DNA of 64,000 nucleotides from Pseudomonadota bacterium (GCA_021811145.1 JAJZPN010000001.1:1-64000), one strand, 5' to 3'; shown: positions 38,753 through 52,591, numbered from the stretch's first letter. Notes: generated from the letters alone by a model not told the origin. Translations and numbers: made by a program.

Positions 38753-41251
38753 TCAGGACACTTTTTTAGAATTTAAAATCCATTGCTCTAATGTCTGATA
38801 GAGAAAGAATAAAATCAGCATCATCAAACCGATGAAAATTAAAATTAAATAATTCGCGGAAGATAGCGGGGCAAATGAAAATAGCTGTGCCAGATAGGAA
38901 ACATTAACAATTAACTGCAAGGAAAATAACGTAAGAATCACTACAACCCATGTCACTTTGGCTATATTAGTCAAAGAGCTAGAAGCTAATTGAAAGACCA
39001 ATAATAAGGCTAAATTAGCTAATACCAACACCTCGAAAGCCATAGCCCGCGATTGGTTAACTTCAGTACCAATATAAATCTGCCACTGATAAACCATCAA
39101 CACAACCACTGTAATACATAATCCTTGGACAATACTCCCCCACAAATACTGTACGTTTAATAAATGCTCAGTCTGTAGTCTGGGGGCTCTCATCATGATA
39201 TCTTTTTGATTAGTGTGTGCTTCGAATACAATTGAGTAAACAGGGCCAATTATCAGCTCTAAAAAGGCAATATGCATCGGCATTAAAATCTGTGGATAGC
39301 CAAATAAAACAGGCAATAACGTTAAGCCTATCACTGGGATATGAACTGCTAGGATATAAATGAGCGCTTGACGTAAGTTGGCAAAGATTTGTCGTCCAAG
39401 CCTAATGGCTGACACAATGGATAAAAAATCATCATCCATTAACACTAAGGATCCCGCCTCACGAGCCACATCAGTCCCTCTCTTACCCATGGCAATTCCA
39501 ATATGAGATGCTTTCAGTGCGGGCGCATCATTCACCCCATCACCGGTCATAGCAACAATTTCGCCCTGCGACTTTAACATCTCCACGACCATTAGTTTTT
39601 GCTGAGGGGTCACCCTAGCAAATACATTGACTGTTTTCATGAGTGCCAATAAGTCCTGTTTACTAAGCCCAGCTAGCTCTTCACCAGTAATGGTTTGGGT
39701 GTGATGTATTCCTGCCTGATGAGCCAGTGCCTTTGCCGTGTGGGGATGGTCTCCAGTCATCATAATGACTCTAATTCCAGCATGGTGACAGATAGTCACT
39801 GCATCAGCTACGCCAATACGTAATGGATCATTAAATCCAACTAAACCCACCCATTGAAAATCAAATTCATGTTGATGTTGCGACAATCGATCGGTTTTAC
39901 CATACAACGCTTTAGCAACTGCTAACACTCGCCAACCTCGTTGAGCCATGTCAGCCACTGTTTGAGCTATGCGTTTTGATTGCATGTTATCTAAATGACA
40001 CAAATCAATTATGGCTTCGGGTGCCCCTTTGGCGGCAACCACTCGCCTTGTCTGATCAGAGGATTGCCACAGATGTGACATTGCTAATAATTCAGGGGAT
40101 AAAGCGTAAGCCTGTATGAGCGACCAATCAGGATGGTTATGTTCTGTATCAGATAAATGCTGTTTAAAAAACTGTAGAAAGGTCATCTCCATGGGGTCAT
40201 GTGGAGTCATGTCACTTGCTAATACTGCGTACTCTAATAATTCATGGAACTCTTCTGGTAGTGATTGATTATCTAGAGAGTTGATCTCAAGCAATGTATT
40301 TTCTACTGCAAGACCTGCTAAAACCATTCGATTTTCGGTCAACGTACCTGTTTTATCAACGCAAAGCACAGTCGTTTCGCCTAAGGTTTCAATAGCACTC
40401 AAGCGCCTTGTCAGTACACGCTCTGATGCAATTCGTCTGGCACCCAGAGCAAAAAAGACTGTCATAATAACCGGAAACTCTTGAGGCAGAATTGCCATTG
40501 CCAAGGTAATCCCTGCTAACAGTCCCTCTAACCATCCTCCTTTTAACCACCAATACAAAGATGATAAGAGGATAGAAAGACCACCAGCGATCAAGGCTAA
40601 GCGTTTGGTCAATAATGTAATTTCTTGTTGTATGGGAGAAGACTCTAAGGAGAGACTTGTTAGAGAATGGCTAATCTTACCAAGTGCCGTTTTGTTACCA
40701 ATCTGCGTGATCTCAATTAAGGCTCTACCACGCACAACCAATGTCCCAGCGTAGATAGAATCATGGTTAAACTTATTAACTGCTTCAGCTTCACCGGTTA
40801 ACATGGATTCATCAATGGCTAAGTCCTGTCCATCTTGTACAACCCCATCTGCTGGAATACGATCTCCCTCAGACACCAAAACCACATCTTCACGAACCAC
40901 ATCTTGACCTGCGATTCGGGTTAATTGTCCATCACGAATAACTAAGGCTCTAGGACTGGCAAGATGTTTTAATGCATTCAATGCGTTTTCAGTTCTTCTC
41001 TCTTGCAAGACAGTAATCAACATAATAATGATGACAAAGCCCACTAAAGCCAACGCTTCTGCTATATCCCCTAACACAAAGTAAATAATGCCGGCACCCA
41101 ACAATAATAAAAACATGGGTTCTTTGAGAATGTCTTTTGAGATGATTAATAATGTACGCTCTTCATTAGAGTACAGAACATTCATACCTTCACGTCGTTG
41201 ACGTTCAAGTACGGTATTAGCATTTAAACCGCGCGGAAAAGAGGTATACAT
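38753..41251 (-). CDS. cation-transporting P-type ATPase (P2 type)
   Basis: An 832-aa membrane pump with the phosphorylation motif DKTGTLTEN, actuator motif LTGEAEAVN, and hinge MVVEMLKSQGEIVAMTGDGVNDAPALK. N- and C-terminal helices match the Ca2+/Mg2+/cation P2 group. It lacks N-terminal Cys-x2-Cys heavy-metal domains, so it is not a typical copper pump. It is a few amino acids shorter than SERCA-like bacterial pumps. It lies upstream of the Cys-rich/ECF cluster on the same strand with an 83-nt gap that may hold a separate promoter. Confidence 0.9.
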   Translation of the reverse strand: MYTSFPRGLNANTVLERQRREGMNVLYSNEERTLLIISKDILKEPMFLLLLGAGIIYFVLGDIAEALALVGFVIIIMLITVLQERRTENALNALKHLASPRALVIRDGQLTRIAGQDVVREDVVLVSEGDRIPADGVVQDGQDLAIDESMLTGEAEAVNKFNHDSIYAGTLVVRGRALIEITQIGNKTALGKISHSLTSLSLESSPIQQEITLLTKRLALIAGGLSILLSSLYWWLKGGWLEGLLAGITLAMAILPQEFPVIMTVFFALGARRIASERVLTRRLSAIETLGETTVLCVDKTGTLTENRMVLAGLAVENTLLEINSLDNQSLPEEFHELLEYAVLASDMTPHDPMEMTFLQFFKQHLSDTEHNHPDWSLIQAYALSPELLAMSHLWQSSDQTRRVVAAKGAPEAIIDLCHLDNMQSKRIAQTVADMAQRGWRVLAVAKALYGKTDRLSQHQHEFDFQWVGLVGFNDPLRIGVADAVTICHHAGIRVIMMTGDHPHTAKALAHQAGIHHTQTITGEELAGLSKQDLLALMKTVNVFARVTPQQKLMVVEMLKSQGEIVAMTGDGVNDAPALKASHIGIAMGKRGTDVAREAGSLVLMDDDFLSIVSAIRLGRQIFANLRQALIYILAVHIPVIGLTLLPVLFGYPQILMPMHIAFLELIIGPVYSIVFEAHTNQKDIMMRAPRLQTEHLLNVQYLWGSIVQGLCITVVVLMVYQWQIYIGTEVNQSRAMAFEVLVLANLALLLVFQLASSSLTNIAKVTWVVVILTLFSLQLIVNVSYLAQLFSFAPLSSANYLILIFIGLMMLILFFLYQTLEQWILNSKKVS

Positions 41252-41392
41252 ATTTCCTCATCATAGTTGTGATTCGGAAAAATTCAATATAGGTATTTAC
41301 ACAAATTATGTCAGTTTTCAGAATTTCATATCCAACCATAAGCTACAAAAGCGTTTCATGTTTGGATATATAGACGAATTCTCAAGTCTACA

Positions 41393-41464
41393 ATGAGAAT
41401 TACAGAGTGTTCTTGTTAAGGCTCTCTGATGATGATTAAAACTGCCCCCTAAACGGAAAAAGCC
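41393..41464 (+). mobile_element. IS 3'-end remnant, copy A
   Basis: A decayed copy of the end of an ISL3-like (IS204/IS1001-type) transposase gene: TGAGAATTACAGAGTG (the ENYRV part), then GATTAAAACTGCCCCCT and a terminal GGAAAAAGCC. Comparison with copy C (42983-43135) shows indels that destroy the frame. It ends 15 nt before the stop codon of the HTH antitoxin gene. Confidence 0.7.
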
Positions 41465-41478
41465 CTATTTCCAAATTG

Positions 41479-41766
41479 TTAGCAGACCTGCAGCCGCAGA
41501 TTTTTACCACACGCTTGTACGTAGCGGCGCAGCGTGGCGACCGATGGTGAATGCTTACCTGTTGCCAGCGATTTTTCAAGACGTGCAACCGCCGGCGCTT
41601 GCGTACCCATACGCGCAGCAAGTTCAGCCTGCGTCAGTCCCGCATCCTGCCTAGCCTTGAGTAAGGCATCGAGTAGCTCACCTTCTTCACGCTCGATGCG
41701 CTCAACCTCGGCCTTGACGCCGGAGCGCTTCATCAGGGTCTTGATCACTTCATCATGAGTTTTCAT
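41479..41766 (-). CDS. HTH (XRE) antitoxin, HigA-like
   Basis: A 95-aa antitoxin with an N-terminal helical extension (EVERIEREEGELLDALLKAR) and an XRE helix-turn-helix (AGLTQAELAARMGTQAPAVA, then LEKS). It neutralises the upstream RelE/HigB toxin and represses their shared promoter. The start overlaps the toxin gene by 14 nt. GC content is well above the flanking core genes. Confidence 0.9.
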   Translation of the reverse strand: MKTHDEVIKTLMKRSGVKAEVERIEREEGELLDALLKARQDAGLTQAELAARMGTQAPAVARLEKSLATGKHSPSVATLRRYVQACGKNLRLQVC

Positions 41767-42085
41767 GCTTAACCTCTTTCAAGCGGCTCATCGCCGTATC
41801 TAACTCGCGCACGGGAGTGCGGTTGGTCTTCTTCACAAAACTGTGCAACATCACGATCCGCCGTCCCACTTGGGTGCAGTAAAACACGCGCGCAATTCCT
41901 TCCGCACCTTTGAGCCGAAGTTCAAACAAACCGTAATTCATGGCCTTGGTATGCGGCTCACCCAGATTAGGACCCAGCGCCATCATGCGCCGAGTCAACA
42001 CCACATATCGCGCAGCCAACGTATCGGGCAAGTCTAAAATCTCATCTTGGACGGTTTTGCTATAATAGCGGATTACGTATTCCAT
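41753..42085 (-). CDS. RelE/HigB-like toxin (Gp49 family)
   Basis: A 110-aa toxin of the phage-derived Gp49/HigB group, predicted ribosome-dependent mRNA interferase. The core is LGEPHTKAMNYGLFELRLKG, then RVFYCTQVGRRIVMLHSFVK and KKTNRTP with C-terminal basic residues. ATG 42085 is preferred to an in-frame start at 42121 because that longer form would cover the -10 and operator. Toxin-first order, as in HigBA. Confidence 0.9.
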   Translation of the reverse strand: MEYVIRYYSKTVQDEILDLPDTLAARYVVLTRRMMALGPNLGEPHTKAMNYGLFELRLKGAEGIARVFYCTQVGRRIVMLHSFVKKTNRTPVRELDTAMSRLKEVKHENS

Positions 42086-42092
42086 TACAAAA

Positions 42093-42121
42093 ATAGTAAC
42101 AAATTTGTTAATTTCAGTCAA
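42093..42121 (-). promoter_or_regulatory. promoter/operator of the HigBA-like module
   Basis: Minus strand: TTGACT (42121-42116), 17-nt spacer, TACTAT (42098-42093). A perfect 14-bp palindrome TAACAAATTTGTTA (42097-42110) occupies the spacer and touches the -10, so HTH antitoxin binding would block RNA polymerase. Confidence 0.75.
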
Positions 42122-42248
42122 GCCGGCCTGTAACGATCGCCTTGCCGAACAAGAAGGAGCTGCTTGTCGCAGGACTGTATCAGATCAAACAGATAAATTG
42201 ATTATCGCTCAACATGACAAAGTAATTGACGCGCTAGAGAATTTGACT

Positions 42249-42402
42249 TTTTATAAATATAACGACATTAAGGAAGGGTTTCACCGCAAGATGAAACTCA
42301 TTAAAAGAAGAGCTTAGGAATTCAGAAACTTTGAGAATTACTGAATACATAATAAAGTGCTTTGTGGATGATTATAACTATGCCCTTAAATAGGAAAGAG
42401 TC
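42249..42402 (+). mobile_element. IS 3'-end remnant, copy B
   Basis: The plus strand encodes FYKYNDIKEGFHRKMKLIKR and then meets stops (TAG at RRA-stop, TGA after FENY), a decayed version of the transposase C-terminus seen intact in copy C. It ends with GGAAAGAGTCA, matching the other two copies, 6 nt before the stop codon of the YoeB-like toxin gene. Confidence 0.75.
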
Positions 42403-42407
42403 AACAA

Positions 42408-42674
42408 TTATTCGTAATGAGTCCACATTCTTAAAACACGAACAGTTTTTTCTCTACGAAGCACTTCATAAACCAAGCGGTGCTGAATATTAATTCTTCG
42501 TGAATAGACTCCATTTAAATCACCAACAAGCTTTTCATAAGGTGGTGGATTTTGAAAAGGATCTATTGCCAATATATTCAGCAATGCTTGTGTTTTATCC
42601 TTTAGACCTGCAGCTGATAGTTTCTTAGCATCTTTGATGGCATATTTGGAATAAACTAAATCCCATGTCACCAC
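42408..42674 (-). CDS. yoeB: YoeB/Txe-family toxin
   Basis: An 88-aa ribosome-dependent endoribonuclease of the YoeB/Txe family: WDLVYSKYAIKDAKKL at the N-terminus, PPPYEKLVGDLNGVYSRRIN in the middle and the conserved end HRLVYEV...VLRMWTHYE with catalytic His/Tyr. It overlaps the antitoxin gene by 7 nt. AT-rich, like the core genome, unlike the adjacent HigBA-like pair. Confidence 0.93.
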   Translation of the reverse strand: MVTWDLVYSKYAIKDAKKLSAAGLKDKTQALLNILAIDPFQNPPPYEKLVGDLNGVYSRRINIQHRLVYEVLRREKTVRVLRMWTHYE

Positions 42675-42910
42675 TTTAAAACTCGTTTACTTTTAACAAG
42701 CGGCTCATGCATGGCATCTTTAATCGACTCACGCATTCCTGGCACGGCTAATAAGTATAAAGTTTCCTGTATAGCACTCCAGTCTTCTTCAGAAACCAAA
42801 ACGGCATTAGCGCGCTTACCCGAAATAAGAATAGGTTTATGCGACTCCGCCGCTTGATCTATCAATCGGTATAAGCATGCTCGTGCTTCACTTGCAGTTA
42901 ATGTAGCCAT
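42668..42910 (-). CDS. yefM: YefM/Phd-family antitoxin
   Basis: An 80-aa Phd/YefM antitoxin (TASEARACLYRLIDQAAESH, then PILISGKRANAVLVSEEDW). The N-terminal domain dimerises and binds operator DNA; the C-terminal MRESIKDAMHEPL segment would cover the toxin active site. It is the first gene of the pair, as usual for yefM-yoeB. Confidence 0.93.
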   Translation of the reverse strand: MATLTASEARACLYRLIDQAAESHKPILISGKRANAVLVSEEDWSAIQETLYLLAVPGMRESIKDAMHEPLVKSKRVLKW

Positions 42911-42930
42911 GACTAAAACTCCTTTGATAT

Positions 42931-42959
42931 ATAGTACGTAAAAACGTACGTTTAGTCAA
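42931..42959 (-). promoter_or_regulatory. promoter/operator of yefM-yoeB
   Basis: Minus strand: TTGACT (42959-42954), 17-nt spacer, TACTAT (42936-42931). An inverted repeat GTACGT-AAAA-ACGTAC (42934-42949) overlaps spacer and -10. The hexamers and spacing are identical to those of the neighbouring HigBA-like promoter although the palindromes differ. Confidence 0.75.
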
Positions 42960-42982
42960 AAAACAAAATTATAATATGACGC

Positions 42983-43135
42983 TTTAGTAAATCTAACGGT
43001 ATTACAGAAGGGTTCCACCGTAAGATGAAACTGATTCAGAGAAGAGCTTATGGATTCAGAAACTTTGAGAATTACAGAGTGCGTGTTAAGGTGCTCTGCG
43101 GATGATTAAAACTGCCCCCTTAAATGGGAAAGAGC
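42983..43135 (+). mobile_element. IS 3'-end remnant, copy C (ISL3-like transposase C-terminus)
   Basis: The plus strand reads FSKSNGITEGFHRKMKLIQR then RAYGFRNFENYRVRVKVLCG and a TGA at 43102-43104. This is the C-terminal end of an ISL3/IS204-type transposase. It continues to GGGAAAGAGCC, the probable terminal inverted repeat. No upstream transposase sequence remains. Copies A and B end with the same sequence in the same orientation. Confidence 0.8.
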
Positions 43136-43178
43136 CACAAGAATCTATTGAATGATATCACGGAAATACTAGGGAGGA

Positions 43179-43255
43179 TGGGGTGGCTGATGGGACTCGA
43201 ACCCACGACAACCGGAATCACAATCCGGGACTCTACCAACTGAGCTACAGCCACC
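43179..43255 (-). tRNA. tRNA-His (anticodon GTG)
   Basis: The minus strand folds as a tRNA with an 8-bp acceptor stem including the extra G-1:C73 pair specific to tRNA-His, anticodon loop TTGTGAT with GTG, T-loop GTTCGAGTC, and an encoded CCA. Last of three tRNA genes on this strand. Confidence 0.96.
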
Positions 43256-43265
43256 AGAGAAACAT

Positions 43266-43342
43266 TGGCGTGCCCGACAGGAATCGAACCTGTAACCCCC
43301 AGCTTAGAAGGCTGGTGCTCTATCCGATTGAGCTACGGGCAC
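43266..43342 (-). tRNA. tRNA-Arg (anticodon TCT)
   Basis: The minus strand begins GTGCCCGTAGCTC, has the anticodon stem-loop CAGCCTTCTAAGCTG with TCT, T-loop GGTTCGATTCC, discriminator G and encoded CCA. It lies 10 nt upstream of tRNA-His. Confidence 0.96.
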
Positions 43343-43366
43343 CCATCAGGCTAACTAAAATGAGAT

Positions 43367-43443
43367 TGGTCGGGGTGGAGAGATTCGAACTCCCGACATC
43401 CTGGTCCCAAACCAGGCGCGCTACCAGGCTACGCTACACCCCG
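43367..43443 (-). tRNA. tRNA-Pro (anticodon TGG)
   Basis: The minus strand begins CGGGGTGTAGCGTAG, has the anticodon stem-loop CCTGGTTTGGGACCAGG with TGG, T-loop AGTTCGAATCT and encoded CCA. First gene of a Pro-Arg-His tRNA cluster. Confidence 0.96.
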
Positions 43444-43551
43444 AATTCACTATTATCAACTGTCACAGAATAAAAATCAATCACCTAACGAATTTTTTTG
43501 CTTATCAAATTAGTTAACTAGTTGTATTAACAAATAGAATTTAACAAAAAA

Positions 43552-44168
43552 TTATTGGATGATGTCTGCTCCTGGCGGAGGAGTAAAACGAAAATGCTCC
43601 GTTTGAAAATGTGGTGTTTTATTAAGCGCACCAAAATGAATAATCACAGTATGCTTAAAACTATCGACCAACTCCATCACCGCCAATGAGTTTTCATCAA
43701 AACCCATTTTAATAGACTGAAAGCCCGCCTCTTGAGTTTTAGGAGTGGCATTTACCCACTGCAATCCGTTATTTTCAGGAGCCTCAGTCAAATTAAATCC
43801 TTTTTCTAACGCATTGTCTCCTGCAAGAAGTGCTGCTGGTGTGGATCCCAAACTGCTACCCAATGGTTTACGTGTTACCTGTTCTAAATCAGGATCCCAA
43901 ACCCACAAATTCTTACCATCACCAATAATACTTTGTTGATAGGGTTTAATATAATTCCAACGAAATAAACCTGGCCGAGAAAACTCGAATACTCCTGTAG
44001 AGGTTTTACCAATGGGCTGGCCCTTTTCGTTCAGACTAGTTTGGGTAAACGATGCGCTACCTTGTTTAGTATTGGTAATGAAATCATTTAATCGAGAGAG
44101 ACCACTTGCCCAAACATTTAACGACAAACAACACGCCATTAACCCTATCAATACTGTATTTTTTTTAA

Positions 44169-44172
<4 letters not shown>
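43552..44172 (-). CDS. lolA: outer-membrane lipoprotein carrier protein
   Basis: LolA shuttles lipoproteins across the periplasm from LolCDE to LolB. The 206-aa precursor has a signal peptide ending VWASG and family motifs [30 protein letters not shown] and [16 protein letters not shown]. The start overlaps the ftsK stop (ATGA), the standard ftsK-lolA arrangement. Confidence 0.95.
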
Positions 44173-49187
<5,015 letters not shown>

Positions 49188-49191
<4 letters not shown>

Positions 49192-49559
49192 ACACCATTT
49201 CTTTTTTATTAATTTTAACTGGCGTACTACTGAATGCCACAGCACAATTGTTGCTTAAAGCTGGTACCAACGCTATTGGCCACTTTGAATTTAACTTAAA
49301 TAATATTTGGCCCATAGGTTGGCGTTTAGCCACAGAGATCCATATCTTAGGAGGATTATCCTGTTACGTGGTGAGTGTGGTGGTGTGGATTCTTGCGCTC
49401 TCTCGTGTACCTGTCTCGATTGCCTATCCGATGCTCTCCATTGGTTATATCGTGAATGCCTTAATTGCAGCCCTGTGGCTAGGAGAGAGTATGCCTTTTA
49501 CTCGTGTGGCTGGAATTTTTATTATTATCTTGGGAGTATTGTTAATTGCCCGTAGCTAA
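49188..49559 (+). CDS. small multidrug-resistance-like flippase subunit (ArnE/ArnF-like)
   Basis: A 123-aa membrane protein with four helices of the EamA/SMR type (LLNATAQLLLKAGT, YPMLSIGYIVNALIAALWLGE). In E. coli ArnE and ArnF form a pair that flips undecaprenyl-phosphate-aminoarabinose; only one gene is present here, so it may act as a homodimer. It overlaps both neighbours (4 and 14 nt). Confidence 0.85.
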
Positions 49560-50682
49560 TCGCCCTTTTATTCCGTTTGCTCGTCCAACCATTGATGAAA
49601 CCATGGTATCAGCAGTATCTGATACCTTGCGCTCACTATGGATTACCTCAGGCCCCCAAGTTCAAGCGTTTGAAAAAGCCTTGTCTGTTATGCATGGTGA
49701 TCGACCTGCTAGAGTATTTACCTCAGCGACGGCTGCTCTTGAAGTAGCACTTTTAACCATTGGGGTTGGGCCAGGTGATGAAGTAATTATGCCTGCACAA
49801 ACCTTTTTCTCTTGCGCTAATGCGATTAGGCATACTGGTGCAACACCTGTATTTGTGGATGTTGATCCTGTTACGCGTAATATGGATTTAACCTTGGCAC
49901 GATCTGCCATTACTCCTAAAACCAAGGTTTTGATGCCTACTCACTTTGCCGGTCATCCTTTAGACATGGATAAGTTGTATGCTCTTGCTCAGGAGACAGG
50001 ATTACGTGTTATTGAAGATGCAGCTCTAGCTATTGGTAGTAAATGGCAAGATAAATTAATTGGTAGTGTTGGTGATATTGTTAGCTTTAGTTTTCATCCT
50101 AATAAAAATATCACGACCATTGAAGGTGGAGCGCTCATATTTAGCTCAGAGGCAGAAGCCAAGCTAAGCGAAGCGTATCGCTTTCATGGTATCTCACGTC
50201 TTCCTGATGGAACCCGTGATATCACAGTATTGGGAGGTAAATATAACCTGCCTGATGTTAACGCCCGTTTGGGTATTCTGCAGCTGCAGCGCCTAGATGA
50301 ATTCATTGCCAAACGCCATGTATTAGTTGAGCGTTATTTTGACCGATTGACGGGCTCAAATCTAACGCTTCCTGTCAGAGGCGATAAAGGACACAGTTGG
50401 AATTTCTTTGCCCCCTTGCTACCCTTAGATGAGATGAGTATTAGCCGTAAAGCCTTGATGGATCTTCTGCAACAAAAAGGAATTGGCACTGGTATCTCCT
50501 ATGAAGCTATTCATTTAACTAGCCTTTATCGCCAATTGGGTTACAGCGAAGGGGATTTTCCTCATGCGGAAAATATTGGCCAGCGCACACTCACTCTCCC
50601 ACTGTTTCCAACGCTGCAAATTGAAGAAGTGGATTATGTCTGTGATACATTATTAGAACTGATTCATCACCATAAACGATAA
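49546..50682 (+). CDS. arnB: UDP-4-keto-pentose aminotransferase
   Basis: A 378-aa PLP aminotransferase of the DegT/DnrJ/EryC1 family that makes UDP-Ara4N from the ArnA product. The PLP lysine is in SFSFHPNKNITTIEGGAL and the phosphate-binding start in FTSATAALEVALL. ATG 49546 gives a start in the overlap with the flippase gene. Tightly linked to arnC 4 nt later. Confidence 0.93.
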   Translation: MPVANRPFIPFARPTIDETMVSAVSDTLRSLWITSGPQVQAFEKALSVMHGDRPARVFTSATAALEVALLTIGVGPGDEVIMPAQTFFSCANAIRHTGATPVFVDVDPVTRNMDLTLARSAITPKTKVLMPTHFAGHPLDMDKLYALAQETGLRVIEDAALAIGSKWQDKLIGSVGDIVSFSFHPNKNITTIEGGALIFSSEAEAKLSEAYRFHGISRLPDGTRDITVLGGKYNLPDVNARLGILQLQRLDEFIAKRHVLVERYFDRLTGSNLTLPVRGDKGHSWNFFAPLLPLDEMSISRKALMDLLQQKGIGTGISYEAIHLTSLYRQLGYSEGDFPHAENIGQRTLTLPLFPTLQIEEVDYVCDTLLELIHHHKR

Positions 50683-50686
50683 CACT

Positions 50687-51631
50687 ATGACCGCCGTTAA
50701 ATTATCAGTAGTTATACCGGTTTATAACGAAGAAGAAGGCTTACAAGCTTTATTCGATCGACTATATCCTGCATTGGATAAACTTAACCGCTCTTATGAA
50801 ATCATCTTTATCAATGATGGTAGCCGCGATCGATCACCTGCTCTTCTGCGTGAACAATTTGAATTAAGACCTGATGTGACACGTGTGGTGTTACTCAATG
50901 GTAATTATGGGCAACATATGGCCATCATGGCGGGGTTTGAGCAGGTACGTGGGGAAGTGATTATTACCCTTGATGCTGACTTACAAAATCCTCCTGAAGA
51001 AATACAAAAACTCCTTGATGCCATGGACCAGGGACATGATTATGTCGGTACTATCCGCGCACAACGCCAAGATACGACCTGGCGTCGTGTTGCCTCACGC
51101 CTAATGAATCGCTTGCGGGAAAAAATGACCCGTATTCATATGACCGACCAAGGATGCATGATGCGTGCTTATGATAAAAAAATCATTCGCGCCATTTCCT
51201 CTTGCCGAGAAATAAATACCTTTATTCCGGCGCTCGCCTACACCTTTGCGTCAAATCCCACAGAAGTGACTGTGGCCCATGAGGAGAGAGCTGCGGGGGA
51301 ATCGAAATATTCACTCTACAGCCTAATTCGCCTTAACTTTGATTTAATCACCGGTTTCTCAGTGGTTCCCCTACAATGGTTTTCACTGATGGGTATGGGA
51401 TTATCTGTATTATCTGCTTTATTTGTTATCTATTTATTTATACGACGCTTAATTATTGGTCCAGAGGCTGAGGGAGTCTTTACCTTATTTGCAATTACTT
51501 TCTTATTAATTGGTATTTTATTGTTTGGTATCGGTTTATTAGGGGAATATATTGGCCGTATTTATCAACAGGTACGAGATCGCCCACGCTTCTTGATTCA
51601 AGCTATTCTTGAATCAGATAACAACACATAA
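50687..51631 (+). CDS. arnC: undecaprenyl-phosphate 4-deoxy-4-formamido-L-arabinose transferase
   Basis: A 314-aa membrane-bound GT2 enzyme that attaches formylated aminoarabinose to undecaprenyl phosphate. Seen are VVIPVYNEEEGLQALFDRL, INDGSRDRSPALL, LDADLQNPPEEI, and two C-terminal helices around SLMGMGLSVLSALFVIYLF and FLLIGILLFGIGLLGEYIG. Length and sequence fit ArnC better than the related dolichyl-phosphate mannose synthases. Confidence 0.92.
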   Translation: MTAVKLSVVIPVYNEEEGLQALFDRLYPALDKLNRSYEIIFINDGSRDRSPALLREQFELRPDVTRVVLLNGNYGQHMAIMAGFEQVRGEVIITLDADLQNPPEEIQKLLDAMDQGHDYVGTIRAQRQDTTWRRVASRLMNRLREKMTRIHMTDQGCMMRAYDKKIIRAISSCREINTFIPALAYTFASNPTEVTVAHEERAAGESKYSLYSLIRLNFDLITGFSVVPLQWFSLMGMGLSVLSALFVIYLFIRRLIIGPEAEGVFTLFAITFLLIGILLFGIGLLGEYIGRIYQQVRDRPRFLIQAILESDNNT

Positions 51632-51665
51632 AAATAGTAATAATAACGATCAATAGGGATTAGCT

Positions 51666-52553
51666 ATGGTTAAAGCAGTGGTATTTGCCTATCATAATAT
51701 TGGGGTTAAGGCACTCAAAGTACTATTAAAACACAATATAAATGTGTCCTTAGTACTCACTCACGAAGACAATCCCAATGAGCGTATTTGGTTTGATAGT
51801 GTAAAGGCACTGGCGCAAAAAAAAGGGTTAAAAGTCATTACGCCAGTTGACCCCAATCAACACAAAATAATAAAAAAAATTAAACAGGCTAAGCCAGATT
51901 TCATTTTCTCTTTTTACTATCGCCATATGCTAAGCGAAGATATTTTGAAGCTGGCAAAACGTGGGGCTTACAATTTACACGGCTCATTATTACCTAAATA
52001 CCGTGGGCGAGTACCCATTAATTGGGCGATTATTCATGGCGAAAACGAAACAGGCGCCACTTTGCATGTCATGACTAAGAAACCTGATCAAGGGGATATT
52101 GTTGCGCAAAAAGCGGTACCTATCCATATTGATGATACCGCTAAAGACGTATTTGATCGTGTCACAGAGGCTGCCATTAAAGCACTTGATGACGTATTAC
52201 CTAAATTAATCAAAGGTAAAGCACCACACCATAAACAAAAATTAAGTGAAGGGAGTTACTTTAGTGGTCGCAAAGCAGAGGATGGTCAAATTAACTGGGC
52301 TGCCTCAAGCCTCACTATTCACAATCTAGTGCGTGCAGTGGCCCCTCCCTACCCAGGTGCCTTCACTTTTGTGAATGGTCAAAAATTAACCATTCTACGT
52401 ACCTCATTAAAAGCAACCAATGACGCCATTGCTAAAACCCTAGGTGGAGACAATACGCCACTCTACATATTGGCTTTAGAGCTGGACGGACAACCTCTTG
52501 ATGGTGATGAGTTCAAAAAACGCTTCCCTAAAGGAATCCGTCCTGATTGCTAG
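51666..52553 (+). CDS. arnA: UDP-Ara4N formyltransferase (ArnA N-terminal half as separate protein)
   Basis: A 295-aa folate-dependent formyltransferase. The catalytic triad is visible as YNLHGSLLPKYRGRVPINWA (Asn, His) and KKPDQGDIV (Asp). In E. coli this is the N-terminal domain of bifunctional ArnA; here it ends with its own stop codon, 119 nt before the dehydrogenase gene. The C-terminal extension (LKATNDAIAKTLGG onward) resembles the OB-fold domain of that half. Confidence 0.92.
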   Translation: MVKAVVFAYHNIGVKALKVLLKHNINVSLVLTHEDNPNERIWFDSVKALAQKKGLKVITPVDPNQHKIIKKIKQAKPDFIFSFYYRHMLSEDILKLAKRGAYNLHGSLLPKYRGRVPINWAIIHGENETGATLHVMTKKPDQGDIVAQKAVPIHIDDTAKDVFDRVTEAAIKALDDVLPKLIKGKAPHHKQKLSEGSYFSGRKAEDGQINWAASSLTIHNLVRAVAPPYPGAFTFVNGQKLTILRTSLKATNDAIAKTLGGDNTPLYILALELDGQPLDGDEFKKRFPKGIRPDC

Positions 52554-52564
52554 GGTAACTATAT

Positions 52565-52591
52565 TCACTCAAAAAGCGATATTTTGAGTGA
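52565..52591. other. hairpin between the two arnA-type genes
   Basis: A 10-bp inverted repeat TCACTCAAAA and TTTTGAGTGA with a 7-nt loop lies 12 nt after the formyltransferase stop. No U-tract follows, so it is not a classical terminator. A candidate promoter for the next gene, TTTAAT-N18-TATAAT ending near 52646, lies downstream. Confidence 0.45.

Noticed and set aside
41310-41385. 8-bp inverted repeat ATATCCAA/TTGGATAT upstream of the P-type ATPase, possible MITE
   Set aside because: No target duplication, no second copy, and the spacing suits an ordinary hairpin or chance.
43183-43473. Long plus-strand frame with Arg/Pro-rich repeats
   Set aside because: It is the antisense of three tRNA genes, a frequent source of false database proteins.
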